Assembly (NCBI RefSeq): GCF_035916875.1
Contig: NZ_JAXUHN010000052.1
Span: 1-55,761, forward strand
Length of the DNA stretch: 55,761 nt
Direction of reading: 5' to 3'
Source: Methylomicrobium sp035916875
Lineage (GTDB): Bacteria > Pseudomonadota > Gammaproteobacteria > Methylococcales > Methylomonadaceae
Shown here: piece after piece, positions 43,409 through 52,921 of the stretch
Layout of the letters: each line of letters begins with the position of its first letter
How positions within the stretch are numbered: position 1 is the first letter of the stretch
Position numbers and translations under genes: made by a program
The notes under the pieces: generated by a model
What the model saw: the letters and a program-made list of their open reading frames with translations, nothing else
Told to the model about the DNA's origin: nothing
Databases searched by the model: none

Positions 43409-45490
43409 TTAGTCTTCTTTCTCAGCTTCCTTCATGCTCAGCCTGACGCGTCCCTGACGGTCGATCTCGAGCACCTTGACGCGGACCAAATCGCCCTCGT
43501 TCAGTTTGTCGCTGACTTTATCGACATGCTCGTTCGAGATTTGCGAGATGTGCACCAAACCATCCTTGCCCGGCAGGATCGTCACGAACGCTCCGAAGTC
43601 CATCAAGCGGACGACTTTGCCTTCGTAGATCTTGCCGACTTCGACTTCGGCGGTGATCTCTTCGATCAGACGGCGCGCTTCTTCGCCAGCCGCCTTGTCG
43701 ACCGAGGCGATCTTGACGACGCCGTCGTCGGTAAGATCGACGCTCGCGCCAGTAATTTCGGTGATGCCGCGGATCGTCGCGCCGCCTTTGCCGATCACTT
43801 CGCGAATCTTGCTTGGATCGATCTTGAAGGTGATGATGCGCGGCGCATAATCGGACATGTGTTCGCGCGCGGTCGACAACACCTTGTTCATTTCGCCGAG
43901 AATGTGGATACGGCCTGTCTTGGCTTGCGCGAGCGCGGTCTTCATGATCTCGGCGGTGATGCCGTCGATCTTGATGTCCATTTGCAGTGCGGTGATGCCG
44001 TCTGAAGTACCCGCAACCTTGAAATCCATGTCGCCAAGATGATCTTCATCGCCCATGATGTCGGACAATACCGCAAACTCGTCACCCTCCTTGATCAGGC
44101 CCATCGCGATACCTGCAACCGGCGCTTTGATCGGCACGCCGGCGTCCATCAGCGCCAAGCTGCTGCCGCACACCGATGCCATCGAGCTGGAGCCGTTCGA
44201 TTCGGTGATTTCGGAGACGACGCGGATCACATACGGAAACTCTTCCATCACCGGCAAAACGGCCAACACACCGCGCTTGGCCAGACGTCCGTGGCCGATT
44301 TCTCGGCGCTTCGGAGAACCGACGAAGCCGGTTTCGCCGACGCTGAACGGTGGAAAGTTGTAGTGCAGCATGAACAGATCTTTGTATTCGCCGGTCAGCG
44401 CATCGATAATCTGCGCATCGCGCTGGGTACCCAGCGTCGCGACGACCAAAGCCTGTGTTTCGCCACGGGTGAACAAGGCCGAGCCGTGCGTTCTTGGCAG
44501 CACACCGGTTCTGATCGTGATCGGACGAACCGAATCGAGTTCACGGCCGTCGATCCGTCTCTTCTCGCTCAGGATCGCGTGACGGACGATGTTGTATTCG
44601 AGATTTTCGATAATGTGGCGAATCGCTTTTTCAGTATACTCGCCGAGAGCGGTCAGCTTTTCGACCACCGCGGTGCGGATCACTTTCAGACGGTCCTGCC
44701 TGACCAGTTTTTCGGCAATCCGGTAGGCTTCCTTGATGTCTTCCTCCACTTCGGCGGTCACCAAGCGGACCAGTTCGGCATCGGCATCGGGAGCGGTCCA
44801 TGTGACCACGCCGGCGCCAGCCGCCGCGGCAAATTCATTTATCGCATTGATGGCGATCTGCATTTGATCGTGACCAAACAAGACCGCGCCGAGCATTTCA
44901 TCTTCGGTCAGGCAGTCAGCTTCGGATTCGACCATCAACACAGCATTGGCGGTACCGGCAACGACCAATTGCAGACGCGACTCTTTCAACGCCACCGGCG
45001 ACGGGTTCAACAAATACTGGCCATCCTTGAAGCCCACGCGCGCCGCGCCGACAGGTCCGTTGAAGGGCAGCCCTGAAACCGCGAGCGCCGCAGAAGCGCC
45101 GATCAAGGCCGGAATTTCGGTATCGACTTCCGGATTCAGCGAGATGACCGTCGCGATGATCTGAACTTCGTCGGTGTAGCCTTCCGGAAACAGCGGACGC
45201 ATCGGGCGGTCGATCAGGCGCGAAATCAACGTTTCCTGTTCGCTAGGGCGTCCTTCGCGCTTGAAAAATCCGCCGGGAATCTTGCCGGCTGCATAGGATT
45301 TTTCCTGATAATTTACCGTCAGCGGAAAAAAGTCGTTGCCGCCTGTGTCTTTTTTGCTAACGACGGTCACCAACAGCGAGGTGCCTTCGACATCGATGAT
45401 CACGGCGCCATGAGCCTGGCGTGCGACTTCACCGGTTTCCAACGTCACAGTGCGATCGCCGTACTGAAATTCTTTCCTGATAGGATTCAC
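43409..45490 (-). CDS. pnp: polyribonucleotide nucleotidyltransferase (PNPase)
   Basis: 693 residues, normal length. Two RNase PH domains, a KH domain (IREVIGKGGATIRGITE, about 560) and an S1 domain (GKIYEGKVVRLMDFGAFV, about 623-640) are complete. Phosphorolytic 3'-5' exoribonuclease of the RNA degradosome. The start is GTG at 45490 (MNPIRKEFQYG) with AGGA about 8 bp upstream. Downstream of rpsO; in enterobacteria the pnp leader is cut by RNase III, and a strong hairpin (45547-45575) sits in this gap. Confidence 0.97.
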   Translation of the reverse strand: MNPIRKEFQYGDRTVTLETGEVARQAHGAVIIDVEGTSLLVTVVSKKDTGGNDFFPLTVNYQEKSYAAGKIPGGFFKREGRPSEQETLISRLIDRPMRPLFPEGYTDEVQIIATVISLNPEVDTEIPALIGASAALAVSGLPFNGPVGAARVGFKDGQYLLNPSPVALKESRLQLVVAGTANAVLMVESEADCLTEDEMLGAVLFGHDQMQIAINAINEFAAAAGAGVVTWTAPDADAELVRLVTAEVEEDIKEAYRIAEKLVRQDRLKVIRTAVVEKLTALGEYTEKAIRHIIENLEYNIVRHAILSEKRRIDGRELDSVRPITIRTGVLPRTHGSALFTRGETQALVVATLGTQRDAQIIDALTGEYKDLFMLHYNFPPFSVGETGFVGSPKRREIGHGRLAKRGVLAVLPVMEEFPYVIRVVSEITESNGSSSMASVCGSSLALMDAGVPIKAPVAGIAMGLIKEGDEFAVLSDIMGDEDHLGDMDFKVAGTSDGITALQMDIKIDGITAEIMKTALAQAKTGRIHILGEMNKVLSTAREHMSDYAPRIITFKIDPSKIREVIGKGGATIRGITEITGASVDLTDDGVVKIASVDKAAGEEARRLIEEITAEVEVGKIYEGKVVRLMDFGAFVTILPGKDGLVHISQISNEHVDKVSDKLNEGDLVRVKVLEIDRQGRVRLSMKEAEKED

Positions 45491-45546
45491 TATTAGGTTC
45501 CTTTGCGTAGATGTTGTTTAAGTTAAAACTGAGGTAACGCTGAAAT

Positions 45547-45575
45547 GCAAACGGCGCCGAACCGGCGCCGTTTGC
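45547..45575 (-). terminator. 12-bp perfect hairpin between rpsO and pnp
   Basis: GCAAACGGCGCC (45547-45558) pairs perfectly with GGCGCCGTTTGC (45564-45575) around a 5-nt loop. There is no T-run after it, so it is a weak terminator at best. Position matches the rpsO-pnp intercistronic hairpin, where it can attenuate and also serve RNase III control of pnp. Confidence 0.6.
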
Positions 45576-45584
45576 TGTCTGGTT

Positions 45585-45854
45585 TTATTTGCGCAAGCCA
45601 AGACGTTCGATCAGCGTGCGGTAGCGGTCGCCGTCCTTATTTTTTAGATAATCGAGCAGTTTGCGGCGTTGATTGACCATCCGCAACAGACCACGGCGCG
45701 AGTGGTTGTCTTTTTTGTGCGCGGCGAAATGCGGCGTCAGGTGCTGGATGTGCGCGGTCAGGAGTGCGACCTGCACTTCCGGAGAACCGGTATCGGTTTC
45801 GGACAGACGGTATTCTTCAACGATTTTTTTCTTTTGTTCCGCAGTAAATGGCAT
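45585..45854 (-). CDS. rpsO: 30S ribosomal protein S15
   Basis: 89 residues, standard length. Starts MPFTAEQKKKIVEEYRLSE and contains TGSPEVQVALLT and DNHSRRGLLRMVNQRRKLLDYL, the 16S rRNA-binding helices. Ends IERLGLRK as in other S15 proteins. Between truB and pnp, with a terminator on each side. Confidence 0.98.
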   Translation of the reverse strand: MPFTAEQKKKIVEEYRLSETDTGSPEVQVALLTAHIQHLTPHFAAHKKDNHSRRGLLRMVNQRRKLLDYLKNKDGDRYRTLIERLGLRK

Positions 45855-45882
45855 TTTATTAAACCCTATGGATAGTTAGATA

Positions 45883-45908
45883 ATTAAAAAAAGCCCTGAT
45901 AAGGGCCG
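45883..45908 (-). terminator. intrinsic terminator between truB and rpsO
   Basis: GCCCT-GATA-AGGGC hairpin (45893-45906) followed on the minus strand by seven T (45892-45886). It lies about 110 bp after truB, so it should end or attenuate the rimP-to-truB transcript and sits in the rpsO leader. Confidence 0.7.
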
Positions 45909-46015
45909 GTAACACACCCATTTCCACGATAGGGGGTAGAAGATGGGTACAGGGTGAAGGCACACGATTTAAGAGCAGTATTTTCTCCCAAACCTTACTA
46001 GCTGAGCCTTACACC

Positions 46016-46915
46016 TCAATTAAAATTGAACAATCTGCAAGGCGCTAGTTTACCATCCATTCGCATTTCGCCCAAGCCTAAAAACGCGCCGGCATGGTAC
46101 AAGCGCACCTGACCTGGCGGGAACAATTCGGTCGTGACCGTTTGTCCGTTCCTGATCTTGCCGGCATCGAGATCGTGCAGTTCGACAGCAGGCATCGTTT
46201 GCAACGGCGTATCGACTTCGAGCAAACAGGCATCGAGTTGCTGCGCGTCCATGGCGCGTATTTGCTCGATCGTCAACGCCTTGTCGAGATGGAACACACC
46301 CGCCTGCAAGCGGCGAAGTTCCGCGACCGTCGCGCCGCAACCGAAATGCGCGCCGATGTCTTCGGCGAGCGAGCGGATATACGTGCCTTTCGAACAGAAC
46401 ACTTCCAGCTTCAGCCTGTCGCCCTTCAAAGAGAGCTGCTCCAGTGCGTAAATGGTGATACGCCGGGGCTTGCGTTCGACCGTCTTGCCTTCGCGAGCCA
46501 GTTCGTACAGCTTCTTGCCGTTCAGTTTCAATGCCGAATACATTGGCGGCACCTGGTCGATTTCGCCGGTGAAGCGTTGCAGGCATTCATCAAGCATCGA
46601 TTGCGTAATCTCGGGTACCGGCCTGGTTTCGAGTATCAGCCCTTCGGCATCGCCGGTATCGGTCAACACGCCGAGTTGAATTACGACGCAATAGCGCTTG
46701 TCGTCATCGAGCATCATGCCCGACACCTTGGTCGCCTCGCCGAAACACAACGGCAATAGCCCTGTCGCCAACGGATCGAGGCTGCCGGTATGGCCGGCTT
46801 TCGCCGCATTTAGCAAGCGTTTGACTTCCTGCAATGCCTGATTCGAAGACACCCCGAGCCGTTTGTCCAACAACAAGATGCCGTGCACGTTGCGCCGGTT
46901 ATTACGTTTGTTCAT
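46016..46915 (-). CDS. truB: tRNA pseudouridine(55) synthase
   Basis: 299 residues from ATG 46915 (MNKRNNRRNVHGILLLDK), overlapping the rbfA stop (ATGA); the longer frame to 47083 overlaps rbfA in another frame. The catalytic Asp motif HTGSLDPLATGLLP is intact, plus KRYCVVIQLG and FCSKGTYIRSLAEDIG. Makes Psi55 in the T-loop of tRNAs. Ends with a short PUA-like C-terminal domain. Confidence 0.96.
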   Translation of the reverse strand: MNKRNNRRNVHGILLLDKRLGVSSNQALQEVKRLLNAAKAGHTGSLDPLATGLLPLCFGEATKVSGMMLDDDKRYCVVIQLGVLTDTGDAEGLILETRPVPEITQSMLDECLQRFTGEIDQVPPMYSALKLNGKKLYELAREGKTVERKPRRITIYALEQLSLKGDRLKLEVFCSKGTYIRSLAEDIGAHFGCGATVAELRRLQAGVFHLDKALTIEQIRAMDAQQLDACLLEVDTPLQTMPAVELHDLDAGKIRNGQTVTTELFPPGQVRLYHAGAFLGLGEMRMDGKLAPCRLFNFN

Positions 46916-47286
46916 TCCTGATCTGCGTCTTGGCCGGTCTTGTCGATATCGCTGAGCAGTTCCGCGACGCGCATGCCGGTATCGAACGAATCGTCGTAAA
47001 GAAACCGCAGTTCCGAAATATGACGCAGCCGCATCCGCTTCGCGAGTTCGTGCCGGATCACCGGCGCCAGTTGGTTCAACCATTTGACATGATTGCGCTT
47101 GCCAACCGTATCCGCGTTTAAGACTGTGAAATAGATTTTCGCAACCGCCAGATCCTTGGTCAAATCGACTTCATTGATCGTGACGAAACCGAGCCTGGAG
47201 TCTTTCACGATCCGCTGCAGAATGAACGACAGTTCCTTCTGCATTTCGGATGACACGCGGGCGCTGCGTCCAAATTCTTTTGCCAT
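46912..47286 (-). CDS. rbfA: ribosome-binding factor A
   Basis: 124 residues, KH-type fold. Family landmarks: ARVSSEMQKELSFILQRIVKDSRLGFVTINEVDLTKDLAVAKIYF and LAKRMRLRHISELRFLYDDSFD. Matures the 16S rRNA 5' end and supports cold adaptation. Starts 6 bp after infB and overlaps truB (ATGA). Confidence 0.96.
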   Translation of the reverse strand: MAKEFGRSARVSSEMQKELSFILQRIVKDSRLGFVTINEVDLTKDLAVAKIYFTVLNADTVGKRNHVKWLNQLAPVIRHELAKRMRLRHISELRFLYDDSFDTGMRVAELLSDIDKTGQDADQE

Positions 47287-47292
47287 GACTAT

Positions 47293-49968
47293 TTACAATA
47301 CGCGTTTGACTTCGGTCCGTTCAAAGACTTCGATCTGATCGCCGACTCTGACATCGTTATAGTTTTTGACGCCGATACCGCACTCCATGCCCATCTTGAC
47401 TTCGGTCACATCATCCTTGAAGCGGCGCAGCGATTCGAGCTGGCCTTCATAGATCACCACGTTTTCACGCAGCACGCGAATCGGCAGATTGCGTTTGACG
47501 AATCCCTCGATAACCATACAGCCGGCGACCGCGCCGAATTTCGGCGAGCGGAACACATCGCGCACTTCGGCAAGCCCTACGATCTGCTCCTTGATTTCCG
47601 GCGCCAACATGCCGCTGATCGAGTTTTTGACTTCATCGATCGCTTCATAAATGACGCTGTAATAATGCAGATCGATGCCTTTATCTTCGATCAGCTTGCG
47701 CGCGGTCGCATCGGCGCGTACATTGAAGCCCATCAGGATCGCGCCGGACGCCAGCGCCAGGTTCGCGTCGCCTTCGTTGATGCCGCCGACGCCGCCATAG
47801 ACCACCTTGACTTCGACTTCCGATGTCGAAAGATCGACCAAGGCGCTGCGTAGCGCCTCGAGACTGCCCTGCACGTCGGTCTTGATCACCAGATTCAGGC
47901 TCGCGATCTCGCCGGCGGTCATTCTGGAGAATACTTCGTCCAGCTTGGAAGCCTGCTGCGCGGCATGACGGGTGGTCCGCTTGCGTTCTTCCCGGTGCTT
48001 AGCAAGATCTTTGGCAATCCGTTCGTTTTGTACGACAAGGAACTCGTCGCCCGCGTTCGGCGTACCCGACAAGCCGAGGATTTCGACCGGAACCGAGGGG
48101 CCTGCTTCCTTGATCGCCTTGCCGTTTTCGTTGAACATCGCCCGTACCCGGCCGAACTCCTGGCCGCAAAGCACCATCTGGCCGCTTTCGAGCGTGCCTT
48201 TTTGCACCAGTATGGTGGCGACCGCGCCGCGGCCTTTGTCCAGGCGGGACTCAATCACGATACCTGAAGCCGGGCCTTCGACCGGCGCTTTCAGTTCGAG
48301 AATTTCGGTTTGTACGATCAAGGCTTCGATCAAATCGTCGATGCCCTCGCCGGTCTTCGCCGAAATTTTCAGGAACTGCACGTCGCCGCCCCACTCTTCG
48401 GCCAAAACGTTGATCACCGACAATTCCTGCATCACCTTATCGGGGTTCGCATCCGGCTTGTCGATTTTGTTAATCGCGACGATGATCGGCACATTCGCGG
48501 CGCGGGCGTGTTCGACCGCTTCCTTGGTTTGCGGCATCACGCCGTCATCGGCCGCGACCACGACGATCACCACGTCGGTCAGATCCGCGCCGCGAGCCCG
48601 CATCGCGGTAAACGCGGCATGGCCCGGCGTATCGAGAAAGGTGACCGAACCATGGTCGGTTTTGACTTGGTACGCGCCGATATGCTGGGTAATACCGCCC
48701 GCTTCGCCGGCCGCGACCCGTGTTTTTCGAATATAATCGAGCAGCGAGGTTTTACCGTGATCGACATGCCCCATGATAGTGACAATCGGCGCGCGCGGCA
48801 GCTCAGGAAAGACTTCTTCCGCTTGCGCTGCCTCGGCGAGCATTTCTCTTTCGAGATCGTCGTCGCTCTGCATGATCGCTTTGTGCCCCATTTCCTCGAC
48901 TAAAATCGCCGCGGTTTCCTGATCGATGCTCTGGTTGATCGTCGCCATCATGCCGAGTTTCATCAATTGCTTGATGACCAGCGCGACCTTCACGCTCATT
49001 TTTTGGGCCAGATCGGAAACCAAAATCGTTTCGGGGATCGTGACCTCCTTCACCATCGGCGCGGACGGCATTTCGAACTGATGCTTGCCTTCAACCTGCG
49101 CACCCGAACGCTGCTGCTGCGGCGCCTTACCTTTTTTCTTCGGCCGGCGCGGTGCGTCCCGGCCTTCGGTAAACGGACTGTCATCGCGCTGTTTTTTGCG
49201 ATGCAGCGTTTCCTGCTTCTGCTGGGCCTGCTGCCGGACTTTTTCGGCGGTGCGATTGATCGATTCCTCGACTCGCTGCTCCTTTTCGGTCATCTTCTTT
49301 TTGACTTCGACGACTTCCTTGGGTTTGCCGGCTTTTTCATTTTTGACTTTTTTGACTTCCTTAGCTTTGACTGCCTCTAATCGAGCTACCGGAGCCAGCT
49401 CAAGAATCGTCTCTTCCAAGTGCTCGGCAACTGGCACGGCTTCTTCCAGCTCGTACTCTTCCACAGGCTTTACAACCGGTTCAGACGCCGGAACGGTCGC
49501 TTCCAACACCGGTTCGGCCACCTTGACCGCTTCAATCGGCTTTTCTTGTTGCTCAAGAACCATGGCCGGCTCAACCGTTTTCACGACCGGCTGTTCTTCA
49601 GGCACCGGTTGCGGTGGTGCAGTCGTCTTTGTTTCAGCGGTTTCAGAAAGATCGCGCTTGTTGATATAGGTTTTCTTTTTGCGAACTTCGACACTGATCG
49701 TTTTGGTCGCAGTGCCCGGCACGCTCGCCTGTTTGATTTCGATTACCTTGCGCCGCTCCAGCGTCACGCGGCGGGGCGCGGTTTTTGACTCGCCTTCATC
49801 CTTGCCGTGGCGTTTGCGCAAATGCGTCAGAAGCCGCATTTTTTCATCTTCGCTGATCACGTCGTCCGGCGTATTGGCCGATAAACCCGCTTCCTTCAAC
49901 TGTTCCAATAATCTTTCCAGAGGTATTCTGACTACCTCGGCCAATTGCCGTACTGTTTGATCGCTCAT
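47293..49968 (-). CDS. infB: translation initiation factor IF-2
   Basis: 891 residues. N-terminal IF2_N segment (VRQLAEVVRIPLERLLEQLKEAGL), long charged/Pro-Glu-rich linker (about 70-280), second IF2_N-like region (about 310-370), then the G domain with GHVDHGKT (about 400-407), DTPGH and NKID, and the C-terminal fMet-tRNA-binding domains. GTPase that positions initiator tRNA on the 30S subunit. 14 bp after nusA. The initiator tRNA gene upstream (metY) is split in this window. Confidence 0.97.
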   Translation of the reverse strand: MSDQTVRQLAEVVRIPLERLLEQLKEAGLSANTPDDVISEDEKMRLLTHLRKRHGKDEGESKTAPRRVTLERRKVIEIKQASVPGTATKTISVEVRKKKTYINKRDLSETAETKTTAPPQPVPEEQPVVKTVEPAMVLEQQEKPIEAVKVAEPVLEATVPASEPVVKPVEEYELEEAVPVAEHLEETILELAPVARLEAVKAKEVKKVKNEKAGKPKEVVEVKKKMTEKEQRVEESINRTAEKVRQQAQQKQETLHRKKQRDDSPFTEGRDAPRRPKKKGKAPQQQRSGAQVEGKHQFEMPSAPMVKEVTIPETILVSDLAQKMSVKVALVIKQLMKLGMMATINQSIDQETAAILVEEMGHKAIMQSDDDLEREMLAEAAQAEEVFPELPRAPIVTIMGHVDHGKTSLLDYIRKTRVAAGEAGGITQHIGAYQVKTDHGSVTFLDTPGHAAFTAMRARGADLTDVVIVVVAADDGVMPQTKEAVEHARAANVPIIVAINKIDKPDANPDKVMQELSVINVLAEEWGGDVQFLKISAKTGEGIDDLIEALIVQTEILELKAPVEGPASGIVIESRLDKGRGAVATILVQKGTLESGQMVLCGQEFGRVRAMFNENGKAIKEAGPSVPVEILGLSGTPNAGDEFLVVQNERIAKDLAKHREERKRTTRHAAQQASKLDEVFSRMTAGEIASLNLVIKTDVQGSLEALRSALVDLSTSEVEVKVVYGGVGGINEGDANLALASGAILMGFNVRADATARKLIEDKGIDLHYYSVIYEAIDEVKNSISGMLAPEIKEQIVGLAEVRDVFRSPKFGAVAGCMVIEGFVKRNLPIRVLRENVVIYEGQLESLRRFKDDVTEVKMGMECGIGVKNYNDVRVGDQIEVFERTEVKRVL

Positions 49969-49982
49969 CGCCTACTCCCGCC

Positions 49983-51521
49983 TTACTCGCCTTTTTCTTC
50001 AGAAAACCAGGGCTCCCGCGCCTTCATAATCAACTTTGCCGCTCGATCTTCGTCCATCTCGGGTAAGCTCAGCAAGTCGTCTATCGACTGTTCAGCCAGA
50101 TCGTCCATCGTGATTATACCGCGGCTTGCCAATTCATAAGCCAGATCCTTGTCCATACCCTCCATCTCTAAAAGATCCTGGGCAGGCTCGTTAGTTTCTA
50201 TTTTTTCCTCGGCCGCGATCGCGCTGATCAACAACGAGTCTTTCGCGCGGCTGCGTAACTCGTTCACCAAATCTTCGTCAAAGCCTTCGATTTCGAGCAT
50301 TTCGCTGACCGGCACATAAGCAATCTCCTCGATCGTATTGAAGCCGACTTCGACCAGAGTCATCGCTATATCGTCATCGACGTCGAGTTCCTTCACGAAC
50401 ATATCCTTGATCTTAATCGCTTCCGCTTCGTTATTCGCTTCGGCTTTCGATGCATCGATCACGTTCAGCTCCCAGCCGGTCAATTGGCTCGCCAAACGCA
50501 CGTTCTGGCCGCCACGGCCGATCGCCTGCGACAGATTGTCGGTGCTTACCGCCAGATCCATTGAATGTTTGTCTTCATCGACCACGATCGACTGAATTTC
50601 GGCCGGAGACATCGCATTGATTACATACTGCGCTTCGTTCGGATTCCAAAGAATGATATCGACGCGTTCGCCGGCCAATTCATTCGAAACCGACTGTACG
50701 CGCGACCCGCGCATCCCGACGCAAGCGCCGACCGGATCGAGGCGTGGATCGTTGCTCTTGACCGCGATTTTCGCACGCGACCCCGGATCACGCGCCGCAC
50801 CCATCAGCGAGATCATACCTTCGCCGACTTCGGGCACTTCCAGGCGAAACAGCGCAATCAATAATTCCGGCGCGGTGCGACTAACAAACAACTGCGGACC
50901 GCGAGGCTCGGAGCGCACATCCTTCAAATAACCACGAATACGGTCGCCGACGCGAACCGCTTCGCGCGGAATCATGTCTTCTCGTGAAATATAAGCTTCG
51001 ACATGGCCACCGAGATCCAGATAGACGCTGCCCTTTTCAACGCCCTTCTCCATCCCTTTTTCAATCCGCTTGACGACGCCGGTAACCAATTCGCCGACCC
51101 GGCTTTTATAGGCGTCGACGATTTTTTTACGTTCCGCTTCGCGAACTTTATGGATGATCACCTGTTTTGCAGTCTGCGCCGCGATACGGCCGAAGTCAAC
51201 CGATTCGATCTCCTCCTGAGCCACATCACCGACCTGGGCATTCGGATTGTCGAGCTTCGCCACGTCAAGCAAAATCTGCGTACTCGGAAACTCGACATCG
51301 CCGTTGATTTCGCTATTCGGCGCAACTACGTCCCACAGCCGATAAGTCTTATAATCGCCGGTCTTTCTATCGATCTCGACGCGGGCCTTGATCGGATTGG
51401 GATAGCGCTTGACCGTCGCCATTTCCAATGCCGATTCAATCGCCTGGAAGACAACCTCTTTTTCGATGGCTTTCTCGTTGGAAAAAACATCCACGACCAA
51501 CAAAATCTCTTTATTTGCCAC
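49983..51521 (-). CDS. nusA: transcription termination/antitermination factor NusA
   Basis: 512 residues. N-terminal polymerase-binding domain (ANKEILLVVDVFSNEKAIEKE), S1 domain (about 135-200), two KH domains (about 230-345, GACVGMRGSRVQSVSNEL and IGRGGQNVRLASQLTG) and two C-terminal acidic AR repeats (about 360-505). Complete and normal length for a gammaproteobacterial NusA. The start is GTG at 51521 with GGAG six bases upstream; it overlaps the rimP 3' end by 11 bp. Confidence 0.97.
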   Translation of the reverse strand: MANKEILLVVDVFSNEKAIEKEVVFQAIESALEMATVKRYPNPIKARVEIDRKTGDYKTYRLWDVVAPNSEINGDVEFPSTQILLDVAKLDNPNAQVGDVAQEEIESVDFGRIAAQTAKQVIIHKVREAERKKIVDAYKSRVGELVTGVVKRIEKGMEKGVEKGSVYLDLGGHVEAYISREDMIPREAVRVGDRIRGYLKDVRSEPRGPQLFVSRTAPELLIALFRLEVPEVGEGMISLMGAARDPGSRAKIAVKSNDPRLDPVGACVGMRGSRVQSVSNELAGERVDIILWNPNEAQYVINAMSPAEIQSIVVDEDKHSMDLAVSTDNLSQAIGRGGQNVRLASQLTGWELNVIDASKAEANNEAEAIKIKDMFVKELDVDDDIAMTLVEVGFNTIEEIAYVPVSEMLEIEGFDEDLVNELRSRAKDSLLISAIAAEEKIETNEPAQDLLEMEGMDKDLAYELASRGIITMDDLAEQSIDDLLSLPEMDEDRAAKLIMKAREPWFSEEKGE

Positions 51522-51996
51522 TGCGTACTCCTTTTTCGATTAAATAGTCCGGCACCAGACGCGCCTTACTGATCGCCGAAAACGGCACATCGAAACTTTG
51601 GCCATTTTCGGTCAATGTAATGATCTCTTCTTCGACTTTTTCGATCCGACCGGTGATCCGTTTACGTCCGCCGATCGCCTTGAATAGATTGACTTGCACG
51701 GTGCTGCCCTGGAAGCGTTCAAACTGACTGATCTTGAAAAACGGCCGGTCCGCCCCAGGCGAAGACACTTCCAACTGATAATTGTCAGAAATCGGATCTT
51801 CGACATCGAGCACGCCGCTAATCTGGTGGCTCACCTTCGAGCAGTCGTCGACCAGGATACCGTTGTCGCTGTCGATATAGATTCTCAACAAACCATGACG
51901 CGGATGCGGGTGATATTCAATGCCGACACATTCATAACCCAAGCCTTCCACGACCGGCTCGATCAAGGCAACCAAATGTTCGGGGGCCTGCTTCAT
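51511..51996 (-). CDS. rimP: ribosome maturation factor RimP
   Basis: 161 residues from ATG 51996, preceded by GAGGA; a GTG at 52014 gives six more residues but no better ribosome site. RimP landmarks: LIEPVVEGLGYECVGIEY, LRIYIDSDNGILVDDCSKVSHQIS, LEVSSPGADRPFF. Needed for 30S maturation. First protein gene of the operon; it follows a terminator hairpin by about 20 bp and the truncated tRNA-fMet by about 125 bp. Confidence 0.94.
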   Translation of the reverse strand: MKQAPEHLVALIEPVVEGLGYECVGIEYHPHPRHGLLRIYIDSDNGILVDDCSKVSHQISGVLDVEDPISDNYQLEVSSPGADRPFFKISQFERFQGSTVQVNLFKAIGGRKRITGRIEKVEEEIITLTENGQSFDVPFSAISKARLVPDYLIEKGVRSGK

Positions 51997-52016
51997 TGTT
52001 CCTCGCTTTTTCACCG

Positions 52017-52043
52017 CACAAAAAAAAAGAGCCCGAGGCTCTT
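52017..52043 (-). terminator. terminator/attenuator just upstream of rimP
   Basis: AAGAGCC-CGA-GGCTCTT hairpin (52027-52043) followed on the minus strand by about nine T. It ends only about 20 bp before the rimP start, so transcripts from metY or the island must read through it. NusA itself promotes or prevents such termination, so feedback is plausible (inference). Confidence 0.75.
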
Positions 52044-52091
52044 ATCATTAACAACCAAATGCTGCAACCACAAAACCGGGGCCCGGAAAAT

Positions 52092-52110
52092 AAAAAACCC
52101 CATAATGGGG
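52092..52110 (-). terminator. intrinsic terminator after the tRNA-fMet fragment
   Basis: CCCCA-TTA-TGGGG hairpin (52098-52110) followed on the minus strand by six T. It lies 13 bp after the CCA end of the tRNA fragment, the normal place for a tRNA terminator, and is the first of two tandem terminators in the rimP leader. Confidence 0.75.
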
Positions 52111-52122
52111 CTTCCGTGTAAG

Positions 52123-52167
<45 letters not shown>

Positions 52168-52588
52168 TTCGCCCTGCCCTCAATGTTACACGCCGTTACG
52201 CGCTGATACATCCTAAGAACAGCATTGTATAACACTTTTTTTGTTTTTTCAACGTGTTTCGAAGCGCAAAACTAAAAATCCGAGTGCCCTAGGTTGTGCT
52301 CTAGTCGCGTCTATGCCCGAGGGTTAAGTGCCATGACCACACCCAAAGTGCCGCCAAATTTTTAGGAAAATTGACCAACGGGTTGTTTTCCTTATGGTCG
52401 TTTTGGGGCAAAAAATGAACTTTTAGAGATTTTTCAGGGCACAACGACCTTCGGGATTCCGGAAAAACTGGTCAACATTGCCAGCCAATTAAGGATTTTT
52501 GAGGTAATTTGACCCATAGGTTTACGACCCGTTGGTAACAAGCTGATCGCCAGGCAGGGTTCTAATATTTCATCAATATTGCAAATAC
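52168..52588. other. island left-end intergenic DNA
   Basis: About 420 bp without a supported gene, beginning at the tRNA breakpoint. A 10-bp inverted repeat (52374-52383 ACCAACGGGT with 52527-52536 ACCCGTTGGT) encloses about 143 bp. T-rich tracts near 52236-52250 could give termination of transcripts entering the rimP operon. No integrase or excisionase is present here. Confidence 0.4.
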
Positions 52589-52921
52589 TTAATAAATTTC
52601 GATACAGGTCTTATCGTCGGCAAACAAGGCCTGCTCGATGATGGGCTGATTATCCAGTAGGGTTTTAATCATGGCGGCTTTGGTTTGATTGCCCACTTTC
52701 AGCCAGACGATTTTAGGCGGCTGCCCGTAAATCAAGCTGAGTTCGTAAAAATCGGCGTCCTGAGTCACAATCACATAATCGTGATCTATCGCGTATTGGC
52801 GGATACTTTTATCGTTCGCTTGCTCCAGCCCGAGCAAAGCCACTTGGGTTGAACCGGGATAGCGGTCCAGAATAAAGGGTACGATTCGTCGCGACAGGTT
52901 TTCATCCAGCAGCAATTTCAT
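52589..52921 (-). CDS. DUF5615 PIN-like toxin (putative)
   Basis: 110 residues. Starts MKLLLDENLSRRIVPFIL (first Asp-Glu of the PIN-like fold) and contains YVIVTQDADFYELSL (second acidic cluster), as in DUF5615 proteins paired with DUF433. Probable RNase toxin. Start overlaps the DUF433 stop (ATGA). Lies inside the prophage-like element. Confidence 0.8.
   Translation of the reverse strand: MKLLLDENLSRRIVPFILDRYPGSTQVALLGLEQANDKSIRQYAIDHDYVIVTQDADFYELSLIYGQPPKIVWLKVGNQTKAAMIKTLLDNQPIIEQALFADDKTCIEIY

Noticed and set aside
52168..52205. Possible 5' half of the tRNA-fMet
   Set aside because: Four bases resemble the acceptor 5' strand (AGCG), but the D arm and anticodon stem cannot be formed and the spacing is about six nucleotides too long.
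52374..52536. Small element bounded by ACCAACGGGT inverted repeats
   Set aside because: Only 10-bp arms, no target duplication and no coding content, so chance cannot be excluded.
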